DNA of 64,000 nucleotides from UBA4742 sp963734965 (GTDB lineage: Bacteria > Actinomycetota > Acidimicrobiia > Acidimicrobiales > Acidimicrobilacustridaceae), in contig CAVTJK010000003.1 in assembly GCA_963734965.1 (NCBI GenBank), positions 1,240,001 to 1,304,000 on the forward strand. Direction: 5' to 3'. The stretch's first letter is position 1; every line of letters begins with the position of its first letter. The notes below the pieces were generated by a model. That model made no database searches, was not told the DNA's origin, and worked only from the letters and a program-made list of their open reading frames with translations. A program made the position numbers and the translations under genes. This document shows, piece after piece, positions 8,800-18,433 of this stretch.

Positions 8800-8811
8800 C
8801 GCGCCCTCGGC

Positions 8812-8923
8812 TTCTGGCGGCGATGAAGGGCGCCCGGCGCCCTCAATCGCCGCAAGAAGGGCAGCGGGGTCGCCGAGAGGGCGCCCGGCGCCCTCACTCG
8901 CCGCAAGAAGGGCAGCGGGGTCG
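8812..8923. repeat. Palindromic intergenic repeat, family B (one full and one partial tandem copy)
   Basis: The first unit (8812-8858) is a near-perfect cruciform: TTCTGGCGGCGAT pairs with ATCGCCGCAAGAA and the inner AGGGCGCC pairs with GGCGCCCT. A second unit lacking the left arm follows with 51-bp period (46 bp at 8827-8872 and 8878-8923 differ at about one position). A third member is at 46931-46978. The block separates the aminotransferase gene from the convergent nuoF-like gene and could also act as a bidirectional terminator. Confidence 0.8.
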
Positions 8924-8925
8924 AG

Positions 8926-10318
8926 TCAGCCGTAGGTCCAGTCGGGGCGCTTGCGCACGTGGCGCTCGTCGTAGGTGACCGTGCCGTCGTCGGCGATGTC
9001 GGTGATGAGCGGGATCAGTGCCGGGCGGATCTCGCCGGCGGTGCCCTCCAGCCGGGCGGCGACGTCCTCGGGGAAGGCCCGCAGGATGCTGGACACGACG
9101 GTCTGCTCCTCGGTGCCGACCGCGCACCGATTGGCGTCGACGACCTGACGCAAGGCCTCGGAGATCCGTCCGAGCTGGTCGTCGTCGCCCTCGCCCTGCT
9201 CGATGGTCACCAGCCGCTCGGTGATCTCCATCGACGCGCTGCTTGCACGGTGGGCACTGCCCGCACGACTCGACGGCCAGGAACCGCGACACCTCGCGGG
9301 CCACGCTGGTCATGTCCGTGAGGTCGTCGTAGAAGACGAACCCGGCCGCGCCCATCCCGAACCCTCGGTCTCGGAAGCCCTCATAGCTCAGGGGCAGGTC
9401 GAACCGGTCGGCCGGCAGCACCGCGTTGGACACCCCGGAGAGGGCGGCCTTCAGACGTCGGCCCGGGCGGGGTCCTCCGAACAGGCCGACGACGTCGGCG
9501 AACGGGGTGCCCAGCGCGACCTCGTGCACGCCCGGGCGGCTGACGTCGCCGACGCCCGTGACGATGACGGTGCCGGGCGACTCGGCCGTCCCCTCCGAGC
9601 GGAACCAGTCGACCCCCTTCTGCATGATGTGCGCGACATGGGCCAACGTCTCGACGTTGTTGACCACGGTCGGGTTGCTGGTGGGGCGGTCGCTCACGCC
9701 CGCGGTCTCGGCCTCCCATCCTCCGGAGGCCGCCGTCGCGAACAGTCCGTGCTGCCAGGGTGGGAGCAGGCGGGGGAGCGGATCACGGCCCTCGATCACC
9801 TCGAGCAGCGCGGTCTCCTCGCCGAAGAGGTACTCGCCGGGCCCCAGGGCGACGGTGACCTCGAGGCCGTCGAGCAGTCCGAGGGCGCCGAGGGCCTGAG
9901 CGGCGTCGCGCAGGTTGGTCGCCTCTCGCTCGAAGGACCGCTTGGTGGCGAGGAAGATCCGTCGCGCGCCGACGGCGAGGGCCGCGATCGCCGCGCCTTC
10001 CACGATCCGGAAAGGGTCCCGACGCATGAGGGCTCGGTCTTTGAACGTGGCCGGCTCGCCCTCGGCGCCGTTGGCCACGACGAAGCGCTCGCCCGGCCCA
10101 CCGGCCCGGACCGACGTCCACTTCTGGAACGTCGGGAAGCCCGCGCCGCCCCGACCGCGCAGGCCCGAGGCCTGGATGTCCTCGACGATGGCGTCGGCCC
10201 CGAGCGCCCGCGCCGTCCGCAGGCCCTCGCCACCGCCGGCCGCCAGGTAGTCCTCGACGGTCTCGATGGGCTCGGCCGGCAGCACCCGGTGGACGACGAC
10301 GTCGTTGTTCTCGTTCAC
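8926..10318 (-). pseudogene. NuoF-like NADH-binding/iron-sulfur subunit, frame broken near the C-terminus
   Basis: The main frame carries the complex I 51-kDa hallmarks: RGRGGAGFPTFQKW (NADH/FMN glycine-rich), NGAEGEPATFKDRALM, FGEETALLEVIEG, NPTVVNNVETLAHV and the 4Fe-4S motif ESCGQCPPCK. Just after it (about 9237-9241) the frame shifts; removing one base joins it to a 98-residue end that supplies the fourth cluster cysteine (NRCAVGTEEQ). Joined length is about 460 residues. Start GTG 10318 has GAGG 4 nt upstream. No nuoE or nuoG is adjacent, so this is an orphan flavoprotein, possibly the NADH-oxidising part of a hydrogenase, formate dehydrogenase or ferredoxin system, or simply remote from the nuo operon. 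Confidence 0.8.
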
Positions 10319-10414
10319 AGGTCCTCGCGATCGCTTCCCGAAGCTTGAACCACACGGCAGGAGTCCGGCGAGCGGACCTCGGCCCGGCCGGAATCGTAGG
10401 CAACTCCCGACCAC

Positions 10415-10420
10415 TACACT
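10415..10420 (+). promoter_or_regulatory. -10 hexamer of tig, leaderless type
   Basis: TACACT lies 8 nt before the GTG start of tig and no Shine-Dalgarno is present, consistent with transcription starting at or next to the start codon. Confidence 0.5.
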
Positions 10421-10428
10421 TCGGCCCC

Positions 10429-11934
10429 GTGAAGACGTCGGTCAGCGAACTCGAAGACAACAAGGTCAAGCTCTCCGTCGAGGTCGACGAGCAAGAGTTC
10501 GAGACGGCGCTCGACGCCGCCTTCCGCAAGATCGCCCGGGAGGTGCGCATCCCTGGTTTCCGTCCCGGCAAGGCGCCGAGGCGGCTGCTCGAGGCCCGGC
10601 TGGGCGAGGGGTACGCCCGCGGCGAGGCCCTTCGCGACGCCATCCCGGACTACTACGCCCGCGCCGTGCGCGAGAACGACGTCGATGTGATCGCCGCGCC
10701 CGAGATCGACATCACCGACGGCGAGGAGGCCGGACCGATCTCGTTCGACGCGGTCGTCGAGATCCGGCCCATCGTCACGGTGCCCGGCTACGAGAGCCTG
10801 CGGGTGACCATCCCGCGTCCGGCGGCGACCGACGAGGAGATCGACGACCAGATCGAGCGGATGCGGCGCCAGTACGCCGAGCTCGAGACCGTCGAGCGGC
10901 CCGCCGCCGACGGCGACGTCGTCACCATCGACGTCGAAGGCGAACAGGACGGCGAGCCGTTGGCCGGCCTGACCGCCGAGGACTACTCCTACGAGGTCGG
11001 CTCGGGGGGCATCGTCGCCGAGCTCGACGAGGCCCTGGTGGGGGCGAGCGCCGGCGACGAGCTGTCGTTCGACGCCGATCATCCCGATCCCGACGAAGAG
11101 CCGTTGCACTTCGAGGTCACCCTCAAGGAGGTGCGCGAGCGCGTGCTGCCCGAGGCCACCGACGAGTGGGCGGCCGAGGCCTCCGAGTTCGAGACGTTGG
11201 CCGAGCTGCGCGCCGATCTGGCCGAGCGCATGACGACCGTCCGCAAGATGCAGGCCCAGCTCGCGTTGCGCGACAAGGTCGGCGAGGCGACCGCCGACCT
11301 GGTCGACGTCGAGGTGCCCGAGGCCCTGGTCAGCGCCGAGATGCAACAGCGCCTGCAGGACTTCGCCATGCGCCTGCAGGCCCAGGGCCTGACCATCGAG
11401 CAGTGGCTCGCCAACTCGGGTCAGCAGTCCGAGGAGTTCATCGAAGAGCTGCGCGCCACAGCCCTGCGTGGGGCCAAGTTCGATCTGGCCCTCCGGGCCG
11501 TCGCGGACGCCGAGGGCCTCGACGCCACCGAGGACGAGCTCGATGCCGAGTTCGCGCAGGTGGCCGAGCAGCTCCAGCTCGAGCCGTCGGTCGTCCGCCT
11601 GCAGTTCGAGGATTCCGACCAGGTCGCCGCCATCCGTACCGACCTGCGCCGGCGCAAGGCGCTCGACTGGCTCGTCGCCTCGGTCGAGATCGTCGACGAG
11701 GACGGCCAGCCCATCGACCGGGCCGACTTCGAGGTGCCGGCCGAGACCGACGAGGACGAGGCCGAGCTCGACGGCGGGGCCGACGACCGGCCTGACCAGG
11801 GCGGGGTCGGCGAAGGCGAGGATCACGAGCTCAATGACGCTACGGTCGTGGAACCCCCATCGGGTGCCGCGTCCGACGAAGCGGTCGCGGCAGCTGACGA
11901 CGAGCCCGAAGAAGACGAAATGGACAACGAGTGA
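10429..11934 (+). CDS. tig: Trigger factor, ribosome-associated chaperone and peptidyl-prolyl isomerase
   Basis: 501 residues. N-terminal ribosome-binding domain with the signature GFRPGKAP (near residue 43-50), FKBP-type PPIase domain about 150-245, then the long helical chaperone domain. The C-terminus carries an acidic, low-complexity extension of about 70 residues (DEDEAELDGGADD and DEPEEDEMDNE), longer than in E. coli but common in actinobacteria. GTG 10429 matches the conserved start VKTSVSELEDNKVKL; upstream in-frame codons are not conserved-looking. First gene of the tig-clpP-clpX-folC run; its stop overlaps clpP by 4 nt, so synthesis of chaperone and protease is coupled. Confidence 0.97.
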   Translation: MKTSVSELEDNKVKLSVEVDEQEFETALDAAFRKIAREVRIPGFRPGKAPRRLLEARLGEGYARGEALRDAIPDYYARAVRENDVDVIAAPEIDITDGEEAGPISFDAVVEIRPIVTVPGYESLRVTIPRPAATDEEIDDQIERMRRQYAELETVERPAADGDVVTIDVEGEQDGEPLAGLTAEDYSYEVGSGGIVAELDEALVGASAGDELSFDADHPDPDEEPLHFEVTLKEVRERVLPEATDEWAAEASEFETLAELRADLAERMTTVRKMQAQLALRDKVGEATADLVDVEVPEALVSAEMQQRLQDFAMRLQAQGLTIEQWLANSGQQSEEFIEELRATALRGAKFDLALRAVADAEGLDATEDELDAEFAQVAEQLQLEPSVVRLQFEDSDQVAAIRTDLRRRKALDWLVASVEIVDEDGQPIDRADFEVPAETDEDEAELDGGADDRPDQGGVGEGEDHELNDATVVEPPSGAASDEAVAAADDEPEEDEMDNE

Positions 11935-12566
11935 TCTCGCCCCGCAACTACAACATCCCCTACGTCGTCGAGCAGACCAACCGCGGCGAGCGCGGCTATG
12001 ACCTCTACTCGAAGCTGCTCAAGGAGAACATCATCTTCGTGGGCACGCCGATCGACGACACGATCGCCAACCTCATCTGCGCCCAGCTGCTGCACCTCGA
12101 GTCCGAGAACCCGGACAAGGACATCAACCTCTACATCAACTCGCCCGGCGGCGACATCACGGCCCTGTTCGCCATCTACGACACCATGTCGTTCATCAAG
12201 CCCGACATCTCGACCATCTGCTTCGGTCAAGCGGCTTCAGCGGCGGCCGTGCTGCTGGCGGCGGGCACACCGGGCAAGCGACTGGCCCTGCCGCACGCTC
12301 GGATCCTGATCCACCAGCCCTACGCCCAGTCCCAGGGTCAGGCGACCGACATCGAGCTCGCCGCCCGCGAGATCCTGCGCATGCGCACCCTGCTCGAAGA
12401 GATCCTGGCGGTCCACACAGGCCAGGCGGTGGAAAAGATCCACCATGACACCGACCGTGACTTTGTAATGTCGGCCTCTGAAGCCAAGGACTACGGCATC
12501 ATCGATGAGGTCATCGAGGCCCGTTCGCTCGCGGATAACAGCGGGCCGATAGCAGCGGTCCACTAG
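11931..12566 (+). CDS. clpP: ATP-dependent Clp protease proteolytic subunit
   Basis: 211 residues, usual for ClpP. Catalytic Ser lies in CFGQAASAAAVLLAAG, His in LPHARILIHQP, with the Asp further on; oligomer segment VGTPIDDTIANLICAQLL is conserved. It starts with GTG overlapping the tig stop by 4 nt (GTGA). ClpP forms the tetradecameric peptidase chamber fed by ClpX encoded next door. Only one clpP is present here, although many actinobacteria have two adjacent copies; a second may be elsewhere. Confidence 0.97.
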   Translation: MISPRNYNIPYVVEQTNRGERGYDLYSKLLKENIIFVGTPIDDTIANLICAQLLHLESENPDKDINLYINSPGGDITALFAIYDTMSFIKPDISTICFGQAASAAAVLLAAGTPGKRLALPHARILIHQPYAQSQGQATDIELAAREILRMRTLLEEILAVHTGQAVEKIHHDTDRDFVMSASEAKDYGIIDEVIEARSLADNSGPIAAVH

Positions 12567-12602
12567 ACACCCTTCACCAACCCGATCCCCGGGGGAGAGA
12601 AC

Positions 12603-14099
<1,497 letters not shown>

Positions 14100-15187
14100 C
14101 CGTGGGCACCTACGCCAGCCCCCATCTCGAACAGATCAACGAGCGCATCGCCCGCAACGGCGAGCTGATCAGCGACGACGACCTGGCCGAGGCCATCAGC
14201 GACGTGGCCGCCGTCGAGGAGCTGGCCGAGGTCGACGCCAGCTACTTCGAGCTGATGACCGCCGCCGCCTTCTCGTGGTTCGCCCAGGTCGCCGTCGACG
14301 TCGCTGTCGTCGAGGTCGGCCTGCTCGGACGGTACGACTCGACCAACGTCATCGACGCCGAGGTCGCGGTGGTCACCAACATCGGTCTCGACCACTCCGA
14401 CGGGGTGGGCGACTGGCGCCAGGCGATCGCGTTCGAGAAGGCCGGCATCGTCAAGCCCGGGTCGTTCCTGGTGCTGGGCGTGACCGATCCCGAGCTGGTC
14501 CCCATCTTCAAGGCCGAAGGGCCCCGCCAGGTGTGGGAGCGAGACCTCGACTTCGCCACCGAGTCCAACCTGGCCGCCGTCGGCGGTCGGGTGGTCGACC
14601 TGCGCACGCCCCACAGCCATTTCGAGCAGATCTTCGTTCCGCTGCACGGTGCTCACCAGGGTGACAACGCCGCCGTCGCGGTCGCCGCCGTCGAGGCCTT
14701 CTTCGATCGCGGCCTGACCGAATCCGTGGTCGCCGACGGCTTCGCCACCGTGACCGTCCCCGGTCGTTTCGAGGTCGTGGGTCGGGCTCCGCTCGTGGTC
14801 GTGGACGGCGCCCACAACCCCGACGGCGCCGAGGTCGCGTCCGAGACCCTCGACGAGGACTTCGCGGTGCCAGGTCGGCGGATCCTCGTCGTCGGCCTGC
14901 TCGCCGGTCGCGACATCGAGGGCATGCTCGAGGCGCTGGGCGCGGCGCAGTCCGACCTGGTCATCGCCTGCCGGCCCGATTCTCCGCGCGCCGTTCCGGC
15001 CGAGGAGGTGGCGGCGGTCGCGGCCAAGATGGGCGTCGACACGGAGACGGTCGACGATGTCGGCGAGGCCATCGACACCGCCCTCGCTGTCGCCACGCCC
15101 GACGACGCCATCCTGGTCGCCGGTTCGCTCTATGTGGCGGGCGGGGCGCGCCAAAAGCTGGTTTCGCAGAGCAACGACGACGTCGCG

Positions 15188-15193
15188 TAGCCT
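15188..15193 (+). promoter_or_regulatory. -10 hexamer of ndk, leaderless type
   Basis: TAGCCT overlaps the folC stop codon and lies 8 nt before the ndk ATG, suggesting ndk has its own promoter in addition to read-through from folC. Confidence 0.45.
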
Positions 15194-15201
15194 GCGCCGC
15201 C

Positions 15202-15609
15202 ATGGATCGCACCCTTGTCATCGCCAAGCCCGACGCCGTCGAACGAGGTCTGGTGGGAGAGATCGTCAGTCGCTTCGAGCGGCGAGGGTTGACGCTGGTC
15301 GCCGCCGAGTTGCGCTCGATCGACGTCGAGTTGGCCGGGCGCCACTACGCCGAGCACGACGGCAAGCCGTTCTACGACGACCTCGTCGCCTTCATCGTCC
15401 GCTCCCCGGTGTTCGTCTTCGTGGTCGAGGGCCCGGAGGACACGTGGAAGGTCGTCCGCACGATGATGGGCGTCACCAACCCTCGCGACGCCGCGCCGGG
15501 CACGATCCGCGGCGACCTCGGGATCCTGTTCACCGAGAACCTGATCCACGGCTCGGACTCGCCCGAGTCCGCCGAACGCGAGATCGCCCTCTTCTTCCCA
15601 GATCTCTGA
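15202..15609 (+). CDS. ndk: Nucleoside-diphosphate kinase
   Basis: 135 residues, the standard length. N-terminal RTLVIAKPDAVERGLVGEI and the active-site segment ENLIHGSDSPESAEREI with the phosphorylated His near residue 116. Transfers the gamma-phosphate from ATP to other NDPs. No Shine-Dalgarno; a TAGCCT hexamer 8 nt upstream suggests a leaderless mRNA. Confidence 0.97.
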   Translation: MDRTLVIAKPDAVERGLVGEIVSRFERRGLTLVAAELRSIDVELAGRHYAEHDGKPFYDDLVAFIVRSPVFVFVVEGPEDTWKVVRTMMGVTNPRDAAPGTIRGDLGILFTENLIHGSDSPESAEREIALFFPDL

Positions 15610-15614
15610 TCTCT

Positions 15615-15689
15615 CGGCCCTCTGGTCGGCGGAGCCTCCCGGCGGGCGCTTCGCCATCCGGGTGTCGTCGTTCGAGCGGGTCCGCCGCG
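15615..15689. repeat. Intergenic repeat, family A
   Basis: Roughly 75 bp starting CGGCCCTCTGGTCGGCGGAG and ending TCCGCCGCG. It matches the two tandem copies at 28313-28467 over most of its length (shared core CGGGCGCTTCGCCATCCGG). The inverted end GGCGGAGCC pairs imperfectly with GGTCCGCCG. Sits just after ndk and may fold as a terminator-like hairpin. Confidence 0.75.
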
Positions 15690-15732
15690 TGAGGCCGCTC
15701 GATCGAGTGGCCGTCGTCACCCGTTGGCGACA

Positions 15733-15760
15733 TTGCAATCAGGTTACGGACCGCTAGTAT
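15733..15760 (+). promoter_or_regulatory. Promoter of mreB operon
   Basis: TTGCAA (15733-15738), 16-bp spacer, TAGTAT (15755-15760). It would give a 5' leader of about 115 nt before mreB that contains a possible stem GGGCGGC/GCCGCCC around 15810-15860. This is one of few genes in the window with a long leader. Confidence 0.55.
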
Positions 15761-15880
15761 CGAGGGGCGGCGCGGAGCGCACTTCGTTCTCGTGACCTGC
15801 CCCAGCAGAGGGCGGCCCCTTGGCCTAGCCTGCTGGGTGCAGCCGCCCCATCCACTCGGATGCCACTTCGGGACCACAGA

Positions 15881-16927
15881 ATGGCCGACAAGGTGCTCTC
15901 CTCCTTCTCCTCGATCATGGGCCGCGACATGGCCGTCGACCTCGGGACGGCCAACACGCTCGTGTACCTGCGCGGTGAGGGCATCGTCTTGAACGAACCG
16001 TCGGTCGTCGCCGTCAACGTCAACGACGGCCGCCCGGTGGCGGTGGGATCTGAGGCCAAGCGCATGATCGGGCGTACTCCCGCCCACATCAAGGCCATCC
16101 GCCCGCTCAAGGACGGCGTGATCGCCGACTTCGACATCTGCGAGAAGATGCTGCGCTACTTCATCCAGAAGGTGCACCAGCGCAAGTGGGCCAAGCCCCG
16201 CATGGTCATCTGCGTCCCGTCGGGCATCACGCCGGTCGAGCAGCGCGCCGTGCAGGAAGCGGCCGAGTTCGCCGGAGCGCGCAAGCCGGCCTACATCATC
16301 GAGGAGCCCATGGCCGCCGCCATCGGCGCCGGGCTCCCCGTGCAGGAGCCGACCGGCAACATGATCGTCGACATCGGCGGAGGCACGACCGAGGTCGCCG
16401 TCATCTCGCTCGGCGGCGTCGTCACCAGCCAGTCGGTGCGCGTCGGCGGCGACGAGCTCGATGACTCGATCATCCAGTTCATCAAGAAGGAATACAGCCT
16501 GGCGCTCGGCGAGCGCACGTCCGAAGAGGTCAAGATGGCGCTCGGCTCGGCGTGGCCTCTCGAGGAAGAGCTGCACGCCGAGATCCGCGGCCGCGATCTC
16601 GTGACGGGACTGCCCAAGACGATCGTCACGTCGACCGACGAGATCCGCGAGGCGCTCGAGGAGCCGGTGTCGGCCATCGTCGACGCGGTCAAGGTCACCC
16701 TCGACAAGACGCCGCCCGAGTTGGCGGCAGACATCATGGAGCAGGGGATCGTGCTGGCCGGCGGTGGCGCGCTGCTCAACGGCCTCGGCGCGCGGCTCGA
16801 ACACGAGACGGGCATGCCCATCGTCATCGCGCCGAACCCGCTGTACTGCGTGGCCATCGGATCGGGTCAGTCGCTCGAGGAGTTCGAGGCGCTCAAGGGC
16901 GTGCTCTTCTCGTCCAACAGCAACTGA
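15881..16927 (+). CDS. mreB: Rod-shape-determining actin-like protein MreB
   Basis: 348 residues of the bacterial actin fold: phosphate-1 motif AVDLGTANTLVY near residue 16, adenosine region IVDIGGGTTEVAVI near 160, and GIVLAGGGALLNGL near 290. Polymerises under the membrane and positions the elongasome. I chose ATG 15881 (MADKVLSSF) because family N-termini start there; an in-frame ATG at 15860 adds seven residues. Heads mreB-mreC-mreD-mrdA-rodA, the full lateral wall-synthesis set; the host is therefore probably rod-shaped or elongates laterally, unlike polar-growing mycobacteria. Confidence 0.96.
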   Translation: MADKVLSSFSSIMGRDMAVDLGTANTLVYLRGEGIVLNEPSVVAVNVNDGRPVAVGSEAKRMIGRTPAHIKAIRPLKDGVIADFDICEKMLRYFIQKVHQRKWAKPRMVICVPSGITPVEQRAVQEAAEFAGARKPAYIIEEPMAAAIGAGLPVQEPTGNMIVDIGGGTTEVAVISLGGVVTSQSVRVGGDELDDSIIQFIKKEYSLALGERTSEEVKMALGSAWPLEEELHAEIRGRDLVTGLPKTIVTSTDEIREALEEPVSAIVDAVKVTLDKTPPELAADIMEQGIVLAGGGALLNGLGARLEHETGMPIVIAPNPLYCVAIGSGQSLEEFEALKGVLFSSNSN

Positions 16928-16940
16928 TAGGCGCGCCAGC

Positions 16941-17789
16941 ATGGCCCTGTCGCGGCGGATCGGCCGATCCCGGTTCACTCTCGTTCTGCTCGTGCTGACC
17001 TCGCTCACGCTGGTCACCCTCGATTTCCGGGGCTTCGGGCCCATCGACCGGGCCCGCAGCGGCGCCCTGTCGGTCCTGTCGCCCGTCGGCCACGCCGCCC
17101 AGTCGGCGTTCCGGCCCGTCTCGAACGTGTGGGACGGCGCCTTCCAGAACGACGACCTCAAGAAGCGCAACGCCGCCCTGCAACGCCAGGTCGACGAGAT
17201 GAGGAGCAAGATCGCGACCGGTCAGGTGGCCGAGCAGTCGAACCAGCAGCTGCTCGAACAGGTCGATCTGCCCTTCGTGGGCCAGCTCCCGACCAAGGTC
17301 GCGCCGGTCGTGTCGGGCGCGGTGGCCAACTTCGACGACACCATCCAGATCGGCCGCGGGACGCGTGACGGCATCCGCAAGAACATGCCCGTTGTAGTGG
17401 GAACCGGCCTGGTGGGTCTGGTCGTCCAGGTCTCGCGCGACCAGGCGGTGGTCAAGCTCATCACCGACACGTCCTTCAACGTCGGTGTGACGGTGCTCGG
17501 CACCGACATCGGGGGATCGTCAGGCGTCGAGGGGGTGGCCACGGGGCAGGGCAACAGCCGCCACATCACGGCCACCGTCGACTCGGGCGTCAACGTGAAG
17601 AAGGGCGACATCCTCGTCACGAGGGGAGAGCCGGGGAGTCCGTATCCCACGGGTCTGCCCGTTGGAACCGTCGCGTCGGTGTCGCCGAACAACAACTCGC
17701 TGCAGCAGTCCCTCACCGTCGACCTGCTCGCCGACGTGCTGAACCTCAGCTACGTCAGCGTCGTGCTCTGGAATCCCAGCCCGTCATGA
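16941..17789 (+). CDS. mreC: Rod-shape-determining protein MreC
   Basis: 282 residues: short cytoplasmic n-region, one membrane helix (FTLVLLVLTSLTLVTLD), a coiled coil (about 75-110, LKKRNAALQRQVDEM) and the beta-rich periplasmic MreC domain ending with YPTGLPVGTVASV. Scaffolds PBP2 and MreB in the elongasome. Starts 13 nt after mreB; translation is likely coupled in the operon. Confidence 0.94.
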   Translation: MALSRRIGRSRFTLVLLVLTSLTLVTLDFRGFGPIDRARSGALSVLSPVGHAAQSAFRPVSNVWDGAFQNDDLKKRNAALQRQVDEMRSKIATGQVAEQSNQQLLEQVDLPFVGQLPTKVAPVVSGAVANFDDTIQIGRGTRDGIRKNMPVVVGTGLVGLVVQVSRDQAVVKLITDTSFNVGVTVLGTDIGGSSGVEGVATGQGNSRHITATVDSGVNVKKGDILVTRGEPGSPYPTGLPVGTVASVSPNNNSLQQSLTVDLLADVLNLSYVSVVLWNPSPS

Positions 17790-17832
17790 GACCGGCGAGT
17801 CGAGCAGTGCTCGATCCCAAGGGGATCCGTCG

Positions 17833-18339
17833 ATGAAGGCCGTCGTCCGCGTGGCGCTCGTGCTGATCACGGCGGCGGTGCTCGAACAGGGTCTGTTCTC
17901 GCAGGTGCGCATCGTCGGGGCCGCCGGCGACGTCTTGTTGCTGTGCGCCATCGCCGCCGGTCTCGTGGGCGGCCCCGACGCCGGTGCCCTCGTGGGGTTC
18001 TTCGCCGGGCTCACCCTCGATCTGCTCACGCCCACACCCATGGGCGTCGGCGCCTTGGCCTACTGCCTCACGGGCTATGCGATCGGCCTGGCCCAGGGCA
18101 CCACCGTCCGGATGTCGCGCTCGCGGCCGCGGGTCCTGGCCGCCGCCGGCAGCGTGCTCGGGATCATGGTCTACGTGGTCGTGTCGATGATGGTCGGTCG
18201 CTCGGGGCTCTGGAACAGCCATCTGCTGGTCGTCCTGCTGGTCGTCGCCGGGATCAACGTCGTGCTCATCGGCCTCGCCGTCCGCGTCATGCGGTGGGCG
18301 CTGGGCGAGTCGCCGCGGAGCTGGGCCACCGTCCGATGA
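17833..18339 (+). CDS. mreD: Rod-shape-determining membrane protein MreD
   Basis: 168 residues, five or so membrane helices (for example VLLLCAIAAGLVGG and LLVVLLVVAGINVVLIGLAV) and the conserved GFFAGLTLDLLTPTPMGVGAL segment of MreD. Starts 43 nt after mreC with AAGGGGA ahead of the ATG. Integral membrane partner of MreC/PBP2. Confidence 0.93.
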   Translation: MKAVVRVALVLITAAVLEQGLFSQVRIVGAAGDVLLLCAIAAGLVGGPDAGALVGFFAGLTLDLLTPTPMGVGALAYCLTGYAIGLAQGTTVRMSRSRPRVLAAAGSVLGIMVYVVVSMMVGRSGLWNSHLLVVLLVVAGINVVLIGLAVRVMRWALGESPRSWATVR

Positions 18340-18433
18340 GCGCCCTCTCGACCACGCCGATGGTCGCCATCTGCTCCCGAAGGGCCGGGGCGCCACCGCC
18401 CGGGCCGGCGGCCGTGGTGGACTGGCGGCACTG

